A stretch of DNA of 64,000 nucleotides from Lepus europaeus (lineage: Eukaryota > Chordata > Mammalia > Lagomorpha > Leporidae): contig NC_084850.1 of assembly GCF_033115175.1 (NCBI RefSeq), forward strand, positions 107,491,939-107,555,938, given 5' to 3'. Positions 32,790 through 44,865 of the stretch are shown in pieces. The notes under the pieces are model-generated. The model did not search any database, was not told the DNA's origin, and worked only from the letters and a program-made list of their open reading frames with translations. The first letter of the stretch is position 1; each line of letters opens with the position of its first letter. The position numbers and the translations under genes are program-made.

Positions 32790-33950
32790 ACAGATTTTCT
32801 GAATAATCTATATTGACCTAATTTCAAGTTTGTTGATTACTTTCTTCTGTCAACTTAAACTTGCTGTTGAGTCCTTCCAATGAACTTTTCATTTCAGTTG
32901 TTATACTTTTCAGTTCAACAATTTCTACATGGTTCTTTTTTTTATGATTCATTGTCATCACACTTTTCATTAATCCTTTAAGCCTTGTTTTTTTAGTTCT
33001 TTGAACTCTTTGAACATATTTACAATGGCTAATTTAAAGTGTTTATGTTTGTCTACCAGGACCAACATCTGCCCCCCACCCACCATCAGGGAATGTTTCT
33101 TTTAGCTGCTTTTTTTTCTTATGCATGGGTTATCCTTTCCCATTTCTGTGCACATTTCATATTTTTGTTGTTGATAATATTTTAGATAATACAGTGTAGC
33201 AACTCTGGTTTCTGATCTCCCTTCTGATAGGTGGTTGTTATCTTTTGTTTTCATGTTGTTTGGTTAGTGACTTGCCTGGACTAATTTTGCAGTCTGCATT
33301 TCCTGTAGTGTGTGGCCACTGAAGTTTTCTAGGGTTTTTAATTTTTAAAAAATTTTTGTTTTGGGCCCAGCACTGTGACATAGCAGGTAAAGCCGCCACC
33401 TGCAGTGTTGGTATCCTATATAGGCACAGGTTCGAGGCCCGGCTGCTCCTCTTCTGATCCAGCCCTCTGCTATGGCCTGGGAAAGCAGTGGAAGATGGCC
33501 CAAGTCCTTGGGCCCCTGCACTCACGTGGGAGACTCAGAAGAAGCTCCTGGCTCCTGGCTTCAGATTGGCACATTTCTGGGCATTGCGGTCATCTGGGGG
33601 GTGAACCATCGGATGGAAGACCTACCTCTCTCTCTCACTCTGCCTCTCCTCCTCTCTCTGTGTAACTCTGACTTTCAAATAAAATAAATAAATCTTTAAA
33701 AAATTTTTTTGTTTTTATTTTTAAGTCTGTCTTCCTAGGTGTTTCTGTTAGGTCAGTATTGCTTAGTGGTTGGTGTTGATTGACTAGTTTTCCTTAAATA
33801 CTTTGAGCCAGTAAGACTTCAGTCTTTTATGGTTGGGAGACTATGTGTGGGTAGTGGCACACATTTAAAATTTGTACAACTTAGAAATATGCTTTGGCAA
33901 AATATATCAGAGCTTTAAGTTCCCTATGACTGTCTCATTTCCCAAATCTC
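32790..33950. mobile_element. Old L1 (L1M/L1ME-like) fragment, split by a CSINE
   Basis: AGTTCTTTGAACTCTTTGAACATATTTACAATGGC, TAAAGTGTTTATGTTTGTCTACCAGGACCAACATCTG, TTGTTGTTGATAATATTTTAGATAATACAGTGTAGCAACTCTGG. This is a common sequence of old mammalian L1s; I am unsure of its strand and exact limits. Confidence 0.5.
33362..33698 (+). mobile_element. CSINE, full length
   Basis: Plus orientation, from GGGCCCAGCACTGTGACATAGC to TCTGACTTTCAAATAAAATAAATAAATC. The flanks TAAAAAATTTTTGTTTT and TAAAAAATTTTTTTGTTTT are a duplicated target. Confidence 0.94.
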
Positions 33951-34924
33951 CCTTTTACATTTTTGCCTACTCTCTTGTTTATCCCAACCGGTACTGCAGG
34001 GTAAGCAGCTGTGATGTTTAATTGTTTGCAAATGATTAATATTGTTTTCAACAATGCCCTTGGCCATGCGGCTTTCCCTTGGACTCAAGATCGGGTCAGC
34101 TCCCTTCAGTGGCAGTGTCCACAAAATTATAAGGCCATAGAATTATGGTTGTGGGGATAGAAGCAGCCCTGAGTCAAAAAGTTGCAGAACTTGCTGATTT
34201 CACCTAGCTAGTATCAGTAACTGAGGTCCTCACTCTGCCATTGCATGAGTCCTGTCCTACCCTCTTCTGCTTTCAGTGTATTTTTATAGCCTATAGTTTG
34301 ATAGATTTTTAATTTAGTGTAAGTATTCCTTTGTGTTCTTGATAATCCGTTATAAATAATTTCAGATGGCTGTGTATCATCTCATCATTTGAATGTCTGC
34401 TAATTTATTTGGTAATTCCCCTATTGTTGGACTTAAGATAATTACTTGTGTAATTTGTCTGCTTTTCCCAACAGTCTCTATACTCAATGAGGTCTGGGAT
34501 TGTTTTGTTTACTACTTCATCCTCAGTGCCTAACATATTTTTTTGCTAAATAAAGTTTTCCTCCAGTTTCTAAAATTTTATAGTTAATACTTCAAGGTGT
34601 ATCTTACTGCCAAAGCTTTATTCAGATTTCAGGTTATTTTCTTCGAATGAAGTTCTGAAATGGGATTTCTAGATCAAGGGTTGTAGACATTTCTAACCCT
34701 CTTGATACAGGTTGCCAGGTTGGTTTCTAGGAAAGTTCTACCAAAATATTTTATTTCCACAGTAGAAAGTCAATAGTCCATGGGATTGGGACATGGTAGG
34801 TTGAACATAAAGGGGAATTTTACACATATACATATACAGAGAGAGAGAGAGAAAGGAGGAAAAGAGAACTGAGAAATTGGATAAGAACAGTTAGAAAAAA
34901 AAAAAAAGAACAGAGTTAGTTTTT
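33951..34924. other. Mostly unassigned intron
   Basis: A weak L2-like tail at 34485-34560 (TCAGTGCCTAACATATTTTTTTGCTAAATAAAG). Otherwise nothing I can name; a GA run sits at 34838-34852. Confidence 0.4.
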
Positions 34925-34940
34925 AAGAAGTACTATTTCC

Positions 34941-35262
34941 TGGGGCTGGTGCTGTGGTATAGCAGGTAAAGCTGCCACCTGCAGTGCCGGCATCCCATAT
35001 GGGCGTCGGATCGAGTCCTGGCTGCTCCGATTCTGATCCAGCTCTCTGCTATGGCCTGGGAAAGCAGTGGAAGATGGCCCAAGTCCTTGAGCCCCTGCAC
35101 TCACGTGGGAGACCCGGAAGAAGCTTCTGGCTTCAGATCAGCCCAGCTCTGACCATTGCGGCCAATTGGGGAGTGAACCATCGGATGGAAGACCTCTCTC
35201 TCTGCCCCTCCTTCTCTCTCTTTGTAACTCTGACTTTCAAATAAATAAATAAATCTTAAAAA
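34941..35262 (+). mobile_element. CSINE, full length, 16-bp TSD
   Basis: Plus orientation, from TGGGGCTGGTGCTGTGG to CTTTCAAATAAATAAATAAATC. A perfect 16-bp duplication AAGAAGTACTATTTCC (34925-34940 and 35263-35278) fixes both ends. Confidence 0.97.
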
Positions 35263-35502
35263 AAGAAGTACTATTTCCCAAGGAACCCTTTTTTAGAACC
35301 CAAGTCCTTCCCCAAATAGAAATTTAAAGGCACAGCTGGACTTTATTTGGATAATAGTGGATAAGGTAGTTTATTAAACAGCTTAATAAGCATAAAGGTT
35401 TTTTACTAAATAGTTCATTACTAAAAGGGTATGCTGACAAGAAAGTAATTAAGCGGAGTTTTGCAGAACTGTCAAGCTTGAAAGTATGGTTTGCCACCAT
35501 CA

Positions 35503-35801
35503 TTTTTTTTTTATTTGACAGAGACAATGAGAGAGAGACAGAGAAAGGTCTTCCTTCCATTAGTTCACTCCCCAAATGGTCACCACAGCCGGAGCTACGC
35601 TGAAGCCAGCAGCCAGGCATTTCCTCCTGGTCTCCCATGCGGGTGCAGGGCCCAAGCACTCGGGCCATCCTCCACTGCCTTCCTGGGCCATAGCAGAGAG
35701 CTGGACTGGAAGAGGAGCAACCAGAACTAGAACCCAGCACCCATATGGGATGCCGGTGCCACAGGCGGAGGACTAACCAAGTGAGCCATGGCGCCGGCCC
35801 C
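35503..35801 (-). mobile_element. CSINE, tail type B
   Basis: Minus-oriented, from TTTTTTTATTTGACAGAGAC to GAGCCATGGCGCCGGCCCC. Target duplication GCCACCATCA (35493 and 35802). It faces the plus CSINE 240 bp upstream. Confidence 0.95.
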
Positions 35802-35811
35802 GCCACCATCA

Positions 35812-38789
35812 ATTTTACCAGTTTCTACTTCTTTATGATAATACCTCAGTCCTTTGAATTATGATGTTTTTCATGTCAGCCTTTCTTGAGAATAAATCTA
35901 TTTCTTTTGGTGCAATATTTCTTTTTACTGAACTGTAGAATTAGATCAATTAGTGAAAAATTGGGTATAATAGTGCTGAAGGCTAGGAACAGCCTCCAAG
36001 AATTATATGAAAAATATGGGACTAATATGAAGCTGCTATGAAGCAAATATTACTGGTGGAAAATTTTATGATTCAGTGATGTTTATGTTAGTGTAATGTC
36101 TTAAAATGTTTTTATCCTTAAATGGTCACTATACTTATACTATACTATAATATTTACATAGTATTTTATACTTACATAGTTTATGTAAGTTAGCAAGAGC
36201 AACACTGGGCAACTAAGAGGAAATTTTACTTTCAAAATATTGTTTTTTGTTGATAGGTTTCATTTGTATTATAAGTCATTTTCCTCCTCTCAGTTTTGGG
36301 TTATTAGGGGATTTTTGTTAGAGAGCATAGGTAGATGACATGCAGCCAGTGTCTCCAAGTTTTTCAGACCATCTAAAGGTACCTATGGCTGCTGTGTTGT
36401 CTAAAACTTCAGTTGGTTTATCTATTGGAAGATGTCAGGATTTTCTTTTCTCATTTTTTAAATTCCATAACAGAAGGAAAAATGAAATGGAGAAAGAAGA
36501 TATTAGAGGTTATGATATTTTGTGTGAATTTGAAGAGTATTGACATTTCTCATATGGGAGACTATGTCTACAGACATATTCTGCTTTGGATTTTTTTCTT
36601 TAGAGTTACATTTCTTCACCTGAAATTAGCAGAAGAAAAGTGGTATTTGTAATGGATTGATGGTTTCAGAAGATGATTGGATTGTTGGTACCTTCAGAGA
36701 TGTAGGTTAAAGTAATTTGAAAAATGTCACTGCTTTGTATAGGTCTGCAAAAGAGTGCTGTTGAGCTTTCGTTTCGGCATTTGCTGAGCCTGCTGTGCCT
36801 GACACATTGAAATAAAGTCATATGGTTTAATGAAAAGAGTAAAATGGTCCTGACTCAGTTGCTCCCTTCTCTCCCCACATACTATATTGTTTACTGCCCT
36901 TTTGAATCCAAGCTAATTCTTTAAATTAACTTAACATTCACTGTGTGTCTGGATGTATCTAGAATATGTAAGTGCTTTTATCTTAGAAATGTAGAGAAGT
37001 ATCATACTGTTTTATTTGCTTACATATTAAAGACTTCAGAAATATTAAATATTTGAGTGGTTTAGAATCTGATATTTGTACAAACACACACACAATACGT
37101 GCATCCACAGACAAGCAGACAGACAGATACTGACTGACTCATATGGAAGAAAGATAAATGCCTCTTGGTTAGAAGGCAGGACTGGGGAAGGAGGGAAAAC
37201 CTACCAGAAACTGGTTTGGGATATACCTGTGGTGAAGAATTTGTCCTCTGATTTCTGTTCCGTTTAACTCATCTTGAAACTCAGGCATAATTTCTTTGTT
37301 GTGTTTTGATACAACATTCAATATTTGGCCATTTTTCTCAGAAGTTATTACTTGCAGTTTGGCAAAATCTAATACCATTTGTTAGGTGGCTGTATACACA
37401 TAAATCTGTATGGGAGAATATACAATGCATTTTAAACCTATTTTTGCTTGTATGACTCTAAATCAGCTCAGATTGTGGCCATTGTGGATAGTCATAGAGA
37501 GAGAGCTGTTAATATCAGAGTTTCTAGCATGTCTCCCAATAGTGGTGGGTACATGAGCATGATGTCAAAGATGTGCTACAGTGTAGAGTGGCTTTTAGAA
37601 AGTTACTAGGGCTTTTTTATCCACATCAGCCAAGAAAGAAGATGGATTAGACAACATGTTATGTCTAGTGCTTTTATCTCTGGCAGGTAGCTAAGTTTTT
37701 GAATGAAGTTCTTTTCATCTAGCTGGATTTTAACTTGAAATTTCCTAACTGCTCACATGTGCTTGTCTATTCATTTTTAAAGCATTTATTTAGCATTTAG
37801 ATTCAACAGTTGTACTACTTGCGTATATGCCTTTTATTTTCTGCAGCTAGAGTTTTTGCTGTATTTATATATTCAGTGTGGAAGGTATTCCAAAAGTGAT
37901 CTATTCAAGCTTGACTTTCAAGATACCTTTGTGACTTGTTCCACATTGTTACAGTTCCTTCCTAAAGTCTTCTTAAACTTAGATTTCTACACTTTCCAAA
38001 TGGTTCCATGGTGTTGAAAATGAAATTGAAATAAGTTATGGCAAATATAATGAACTTCAGCTGGAAATATGTGTGGTAGCACTTGTTTTAATGACCACCA
38101 ATAGTGAGATGTTAATTGAGTACTCTTTTTATATTACCAAAAACTTCTCTCAGCACTGAAATTTAAAAGGTATTTTTTTGTCTTGGGCTACTTCACTGCT
38201 CTTCTTGAGATTGGAGAGTCTGCTATTCCCTGTTGTATCGTGACAGATCGTTATGTTCAGTAGGCAATCTAATATCTGTTGATTTAGTTCAACTTGTCAG
38301 GTTATTTTTACCTTATTGCAAATTTTAGAGTGTAGAGCTAAAGAGATTTCTCCTCTTTTCTTTGATTTTAAGGAAACATACATATACCTAATAAACTCCC
38401 ATCACCATCATAAGATTAGTTTTTCTCCTTTATTTTTCAAAGATTATTCCAACAGGGTAAGAAATGAATTCTTACATGAATTCTAGTGTTATTTCTGCCT
38501 CGTAAAAAGCAGTGGAGATAATTGGAATATACTGTTGATCATTTTGTGCTCCCTCCACCCCAATCCAGTATTTCTTTGTTATAAAAATCAGAAGAATGAA
38601 CTGTTAGTAGAGACCTCTATTCCTCTACAAAGGACAATATAACCATATTCTTGAAATAAATTTAATTTTAGATGTTGAGTATTCTTAATGGATAACAAAT
38701 TATTAATATTAGTTGTGAATAATAGAATACATATTATACATTTACTAATAATTTGTGTTCATAAAAATTTAAGGTTCAGTTTTTTCACT
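35812..38789. other. No gene; unassigned AT-rich intron
   Basis: About 3 kb. Contains an AT-rich partial palindrome near 36128-36190 (ACTATACTATAATATTTACATAGT...ACTTACATAGTTTATGTAAGT) and a short CA/CAGA-rich stretch at 37081-37125. No exon or named repeat. Confidence 0.45.
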
Positions 38790-38910
38790 CATTTTCACTT
38801 TCTTTATGATCTTCACATCAACTGTATGAGGTTAAGTAGGTTTTCCTATCTTTTCCAAATGAAGAACCAGGTTCTGAGGAAATGTGACTGGACAAAAGTT
38901 GTAGAATTGG
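38790..38910 (-). mobile_element. MIR-like SINE fragment
   Basis: TGATCTTCACATCAACTGTATGAGGTTAAGTAGGTTTTCCTATCTTTTCCAAATGAAGAACCAGGTTCTGAGGAAATGTGACTGG follows reverse-complement MIR (CCTCACAACAACCCTATGAGGTAGGTAC...CAGATGAGGAAACTGAGG). Confidence 0.6.
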
Positions 38911-38999
38911 ATCATATCATTATATCTGAATTACTTAATTCAGAAGGCTTTCTCGCCTTCTTCCCAGCCATTGTTTTTGTATATTCATGGTTACAAAAT

Positions 39000-40744
39000 A
39001 GCTCCTGAGACTCTAGTCATCCCATTTGTGTTGCAGGCATGTTAGAAGTCTGGGAGGAGCAAAATGGGACCTGCCAGCTGAGTAAGACCTCTTTAAATAA
39101 CTTTCCTATAAACCACACCCAGTGAAATCTACTGTTACATCATTGGCCAAAGTATATCACGTGACTACCTCATCTCCTACAGAGCTAGGAAATTTTACTT
39201 GGGCACATTAGAACCAAAAACATTGGGCCTCTGATAGGAAGGAGCCAGTGAATATTGGGTGGATAATGAACAACCTTTGCTGCAGTACACCCCTTTAGCT
39301 ATACAATCCTTATTTGGTTATCTTCTCTACAAAGAAAATGCTCACCCTTTCATAATAGAAATACTCCCAAAGGGTTATCTGGTTATTGTATCCAGTCTTT
39401 AAGTCCTCAATTTCTGGATGATGTGCAGCCCTCCCCATTTGGTCTAGGTATGACTTCTTGTGGTCTGGTATCTTACAGACTACCTCCTCCTTCATTGTTT
39501 ACACAGGCATTAAAAAACCATAATAAAAGTTCTCATGCCCAAAATGGGGAGGGTAGAAGTATAACATTATCAAATCCTACTGTGCTGGAAAAGTAGACTC
39601 CCTGCCCTGGTGTCTTGGGGTGGCCTATCTGATAAACCTCCATTATGTTCTCTAGGAGAATTTCTTTTCCCTGGGAAATAAATTTGTGAGGAGGACTCAG
39701 CATCCTTGAAGACCTCTGTGATCAGTCAGAAATGACAGTGGGAACTGCTGCCACTGATTGGAAAACCCAGACACAGTGAGGGTAATTCCCTGTGGCGCGG
39801 CATTGCCAAAGGCAGGGTAGTTGTGGTTACTGAAATTGACAACGGAGTCAAAGCAGCAATCAGATGGTCTGACTAATACAGGGGAATTTCCTTTGCCCAA
39901 GAATAGACTCCAGACTGTTGTGTGGTGCTTCTTTATTGCCTGTCCTTCATTCGTGGCTCCATCTGAATTGCTCATTGGGGAGCATGATTTTCTTAAGGAC
40001 TGTCTAATTTTTACAGCTTAATGCACTTTGAGTGAGGATGTGGGGCCATGAATTCTTTTAGAGATGTAATATTTGCTGGCTGCTGCAGGATAGTCTTGGG
40101 TTACCATGACCATACTGTTTCCAAAAAAACATACAGGCTTTTTATCTGTTGCTTTTAGTAAGCTCTATGGGGGAGAAGCCACTGTCTAGACAGTTTCTTG
40201 GCCTGATGATTTTTCTGCTTACTGTCCCCTGCACTCTGCCCTTTTCTTTTAGCTTTTAAATTAATAGCCAGCTGCCTTGAGGTAGGCAATACTGTTAATC
40301 TGATTTTTCCTGGCTGGTTTTCTTCCTTGTCCTGAAGAGGAGTCTTAAAACAGCTTGGGGCTATAGACTGATCCCTTGCTAAGATAGTCACTTCTCTGAG
40401 TTACTGCTTATAGTCATCCCAGTTTCAGGGTATAGAGGCTGTTGGTGTTTGCAGCCCTCAAAAACTTGAAATTATGTGACTCTCAACCAATTTAGGTCGA
40501 CTGTAGGCATAGAATAGCTCGCACTAGTATGATTTGATCTTTCATAAGACTGAACTGAGAAACTGTGAGAGGAAACCATCCTACATCCATATCCTGAAAT
40601 TTTCCTATATTTCCATACACTATAGCCTCATATGGCATATGGTATTACCACAAGTTTTGCCAGTACTTAACAAGAGTAGCTAGTTTGAAGATTCATAAAT
40701 TGATTAGAGACTGATGGCATTAATTCTCAAAACTGGTTTTCATG
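39000..40744. other. Unclassified 1.7-kb block leading into an LTR
   Basis: Single-copy within the window. On the minus strand, frames at 39697-39975 and 40155-40391 give protein-like but unidentified peptides separated by stops and shifts. On the plus strand the text runs straight into the MaLR LTR at 40745. It could be internal sequence of that element, a broken retrocopy, or unrelated intron. I do not recognise it. Confidence 0.35.
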
Positions 40745-41188
40745 AAAGTCTTTCCTTTTCCCAGGGATTCGTGTGTTGGAAGCTTGGTCCTTAGTGTGGT
40801 GGTGTTGGGAAGTGATGGACTATTAAGAGGTGGAGCCTAGTGGTGGTCCTTAGGTCATTAGAGGCACTGCCCTCGGATGGGAGTAAGGTAGTTCTTGTGG
40901 ATCCCTTGAGCTAGCTCCTGCAAGAGCTCGTTGCTATGAAAGCCAGAGCCTGAGCCTGAATTGCTCTTTTGCTTCCTGTCTGGCCGTGTTATCTTATCCA
41001 CTCACACACACTCCCTCCTGTGATGCCATCTGCCATGAGGTGGTGAATAAGGGGTCTTTCTGCACAGCTGCTGCTATGCTGTTTGGTCCTTGAGCTTCTA
41101 AATCGGTGAGCTAAATAAACCTATGTTTCTTTATAAGTACCCAGCCTCAGGTATTTTGTTACAGTAATGAAAAACAGACTAATACATC
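40745..41188 (+). mobile_element. MaLR LTR (MST/MLT1-like), plus orientation
   Basis: TGTTGGAAGCTTGGTCCTTAGTGTGGTGGTG, TATTAAGAGGTGGAGCC, and the 3' end AATAAACCTATGTTTCTTTATAAGTACCCAGCCTCAGGTATTTTGTTACAGTAATGAAAAACAGACTAATAC, which is the MaLR signature with its polyadenylation signal AATAAA at about 41115. Confidence 0.88.
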
Positions 41189-41544
41189 AAGAGCTGATGG
41201 CAACTTGGGGTGTATTCACTTTTTAGAATCATAAATTGGGAGAAATTAGGACTAGGGGGAGTGATTTTGCTAAGGGCAGAAACATTTGGAGAAGGCAAGG
41301 AAAAAGTATGAGGGAAAAAATATGTGGATGAAATTGTCAAGAAGGGAGTTAATCAGCGGTAGATGGATGAATGGTCCAGAAAAAATGGACAGTGAGGTTT
41401 CTGTGTGACCCTATTAGAATACATTATGCCGGCCACTTTCTTGTTTTCACCAGCAGGTGATGTATTTTGCCTGGGGTGATGATTGTTATCTGCAGTGAGA
41501 GGAAGCTTGTTTAAGAAGATAGTGAACCACAGGGTCAAAACTGG

Positions 41545-41822
41545 GGCGGAACAGGTAAAGCCACTGCCTGCATATGGGCGCCCGTAGGAGTCCCAGCTGC
41601 TACACTTCCAATACAGCTCCCTGCTCAAGTGTGGAAGATGGCCCAAGTGCTTGGTCCTCTCTGCGTGCATGTGGGAGACCTGGAAGAAGCTCCTGGCTCC
41701 TGGCTTTGGATCAGCCCAGCTCAGGCCATTGTGGCCATTTGGAGAGTGAACCAGCAGATTCTCCGTGTCTCTCCCTCTCTGTAACTCTGCCTTTCAAATA
41801 ACTAATAAATCTTTTTAAAAAA
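41545..41822 (+). mobile_element. CSINE, internally deleted
   Basis: GGGGCGGAACAGGTAAAGCCACTGCC...GGAAGAAGCTCCTGGCTCCTGGC...CTCTGCCTTTCAAATAACTAATAAATC. It lacks several body stretches compared with full copies. The flanks AAAACTG suggest the target duplication. Confidence 0.88.
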
Positions 41823-42306
41823 ACTGAACCTACTAGTAGTTTATATTCTCCAGTGTTAGGACCTATTAGATGATGTATAATTATTTTCTTCTTTCAATGA
41901 AAAGTAAATTCTTTTAGAGCTGCTTATTAAATTTGCCTTTATGTAATTTCAATCAATTTCACTCAAGTTTAATAAGACTTAAACTTCACAAGCTTTACTT
42001 TTTGACAGTGTTCTGAGAATAGACCGCAAAAGACAAATCCTAATAGAGGTTCTTTTAATTTGGGATGTTGCCGTATTGCAACTTCTCTACCTTAAGAGTT
42101 TCCCCTGATTAGGTTTCCCCTTTTTTAATCTTTAAAAATTAATGTGTCAAAGAGGAGACTAAGTAGTACCTGGCCTTTAGTAGAACCATTTTTTAAAAAC
42201 TTTAAGTGTTTTCACATCCTGTGAGATACAAAGGGAATAAATATTTGAGTACCAACTGTCATCCATTATACTTGACATTAGGGCTTAATAATAGCTAATA
42301 GTAGTT

Positions 42307-42651
42307 TTTTTTAAAAAAAATATTTATTTTATTTATCTGAAAGTCAGAGTTACAGAGAAAGATGGAGAGACAGAATGAGATCTTCCATCCACCAGTTCAC
42401 TCCCCAAATGGTTGTGATGGTTAGAGCTGGACCGGTCCAAAGCCAGGAGTCAGGAACTCCATCCAGGTCTACCATATGGGTGGAAGGGGCTCAAGCACTT
42501 GAGTCATCATCTGCTGCTTTCTCTGTCACATTGGCAGGGAGCTAGATCAGAAGCGGAACAGCTGGGACTTGAACTAGTGCACCAATATGGGATGCTGGGG
42601 ACATAAGCCACGGTGTAACCCACTGCACCATAGTGCCAGTAGTGCCAGCCC
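42307..42651 (-). mobile_element. CSINE, minus orientation
   Basis: From ATATTTATTTTATTTATCTGAAAGTCAG to GTGCCAGCCCC. The last part repeats TAGTGCCAGTAGTGCCAGC. The flanks CTAATAGTAGTTTTTT and CTAATAATAGTTATTTT are an imperfect target duplication. Confidence 0.9.
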
Positions 42652-42659
42652 CCTAATAA

Positions 42660-42870
42660 TAGTTATTTTTAATTGAGTGCTTACTAAATACCAGACACAA
42701 TGGTAAACATTTTACATTGATTCACTTAATGCTCACAACAATTCTACAAGGTTTTATCCTAACTTTATAGATGGGTGTAAACTAACACTCAGAGAGGTGT
42801 AAACCACTTACCAAGGTTATCAATCTCTTGAGAGGAAAGCTAGGACTCTAAGGATGTTTGACTCTAATGG
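42660..42870 (-). mobile_element. MIR SINE
   Basis: ATTGAGTGCTTACTAAATACCAGACACAATGGTAAACATTTTACATTGATTCACTTAATGCTCACAACAATTCTACAAGG...CACTCAGAGAGGTGTAAACCACTTACCAAGGTTATC is nearly a textbook reverse-complement MIR. Confidence 0.9.
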
Positions 42871-43129
42871 ATGAACATTTGCATAATTATATATGTTCCC
42901 TGCCATTTGAGAACTCAGTTATTATTATTAAGGCGAGGTAAGTATGGAAATAGTGAATTGAATTATTTCTCTTTCTTATCTTGGCCATTATTGTTATGGT
43001 CATTTCAAAATGTCTGTAAAACATAAGTTGCATATTGGAAACATGCTAAATCAGAAGAATATAATTTTTCATGTAGCCAACCTAGATGGCATGTCAAATA
43101 ACCAAAATGGTATGGAACTTTGTAGAAGC

Positions 43130-43360
43130 ATTCGTTTCACACAATTTATTGAGCGGTTACTGTGTTCAGGTTCTTTTGGCCTTGAGGATACATCTGTGAA
43201 TAATATAGACTCTGCCCTTTCTGTTATGGAACTTACAATCTAGAGAGGGAGAAAGATGTTAAATAATTTTACAAACAGTTGTTTAAAATTCAATCATGGT
43301 GAATGCTGTGAAGCAAAGCTAGCGAGGTGCTATGATAGATTGTAAAGAGGGATCTGAACC
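43130..43360 (-). mobile_element. L2-like 3' end
   Basis: CACAATTTATTGAGCGGTTACTGTGTTCAGG...GAGGATACATCTGTGAATAATATAGACTCTGCCCTTTCTGTTATGGAACTTACAATCTAGAGAGGGAG is the familiar ATTTATTGAGCACCTACTATGTGCCAGG... sequence of L2-type elements. Confidence 0.75.
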
Positions 43361-44069
43361 TACTTCAAGAGTGAGAATTACAAGAATATTCACCTGCTGA
43401 GTAAAGATGTCTTTCAAACTCCACCACAGTCTTTAATCTTCTGTCAGTGAGTTTTATGATTCTTGATCCATTGTTCTTTGTACTGATATGCTGCAGTCCT
43501 GTGCTTCGTGAGCACCAAGGGGAGACAGAGAGCTTAAATCGGTCTGAGGGGGAATTAAAACAATTCTTAGATACTTAAGTCTTGCAGAATTAGTAGAGCG
43601 GGATTGGACAAGGGGAAGTATATTCAGGCAGAGAAAGCAGTTTGAACAAAATTTGCCTAAAGGCTTTGGGAGCAGATGAGAACCTAATCTTTTGAAGATA
43701 ATTGCGGTTAGTGCAGTTGGGGAAGAATGTGCCTAGATGGTGTTGAGAGATGAAGCTGGAATGTTAGGTAGAAGATTTGAGATGCTGATAATCACCAAAC
43801 TGTTTTAGCATAGTTGTTCCACTTTCCCCTGCCATTTCAGAGAATCCAAAAGATGACAGGTTTTCTTTTCTATTCCATATTGTGATTGTTAGCATTTTAA
43901 AAAGAAACCATAAAGATTGGCTTAAATAGTTTATATAACGGGATATCTTGGAGTCAAAAAAATAATTGTACATGATGCAGTGATTATAAGGGTGGGAGTC
44001 AGACTGCCAAAGCAAGGCTATTGAGTGGCAAAATAATCTTGGATGACCTTTTAGCTGAGACTTTGGTGT
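43361..44069. other. No gene or nameable repeat
   Basis: Intronic sequence; nothing assigned. Confidence 0.4.
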
Positions 44070-44392
44070 TGTAGTCCACCGTCAGTATCCATGAGTTCAG
44101 TATCTGTGGGTTCAGCCAACCATAGTGGAAATACTAAAGTAACATTGTATCTGTACAGACCCATATATAGACTTTTTGTTTCTTGTCCTTAATCCTTAAA
44201 CAATACAACAATTTACATAGTATTTACATTGTGTAAGGTATTATAAGTAATCTAGAGATGATTTAAAGTTTAGGGGAGGATATGTATAAGTTGTATGCAA
44301 ATGCTGTACCATTTTGTAGACGGAACTTGAGCATTCATGGATTTTGGTCCTGGAACCAATCCCTGCAGATACTGGAGGATGACTGTATATTA
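44070..44392 (+). mobile_element. MER2-like Tigger MITE, near full length
   Basis: GTCAGTATCCATGAGTTCAGTATCTGTGGGTTCAGCCAACC, TGTACAGACCCATATATAGACTTTTTG, TTTACATTGTGTAAGGTATTATAAGTAATCTAGAGATGATTTAAAGT and TGGATTTTGGTCCTGGAACCAATCCCTGCAGATACTGGAGGATGACTGTA match MER2 (TcMar-Tigger) end to end. The two termini are inverted relative to each other, as expected of a terminal inverted repeat element. Confidence 0.9.
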
Positions 44393-44654
44393 CCATAAGT
44401 GTATAAGATTAAGTCAGCCTGAAAAGAACATTTGTAAGTGTGTTCTCCCCACCATACTCGGATGATGAGACAGAATATTTTGTTAATGATCGAAGGAGAA
44501 ATAAGAGATTGAGTGGAAAGGAATTATTAACAGTCAGAGCAATGTGGGCAGTTTGATATAGAGCACTGGAAACTTTTGAGAAGTCACATGGCCTGCACCA
44601 GGGTTGGCCTCTATTATTGACCTAAAGAAAATGGCTGGATGTTTTGGAAACTGA

Positions 44655-44865
44655 ATCTCTACTTTTTATTTTTTAACTTTTTTGAACTTTCTATTGAAGT
44701 ATAACATAACATACAGAAGAGTATACAGTCCTAAGTTTACGTAGTTTGATAAACTTTTACAAACTGAACCTGTGCCTGTAACTAGTACCCAAGTCAAGAA
44801 ACTAGTACATTACCAGAAGCCCTCTTAGTGCCTCATTTGCTTCTACTGTATTATCCTTAAAATAG
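44655..44865 (-). mobile_element. Old L1M 3' region fragment
   Basis: TATTGAAGTATAACATAACATACAGAAGAGTATACAGTCCTAAG...TTGATAAACTTTTACAAACTGAACC...ACTAGTACCCAAGTCAAGAAACTAGTACATTACCAGAAGCCC is the reverse complement of a common L1M 3' end. Confidence 0.7.

Noticed and set aside
36128-36190. AT-rich palindrome as a MITE or hairpin RNA
   Set aside because: Pairing is imperfect and made of TATA/TACATAGT repeats; low complexity explains it.
41115-41120. AATAAA as the end of a host transcript
   Set aside because: It is the polyadenylation signal of the MaLR LTR at 40745-41188; nothing links it to a host gene.
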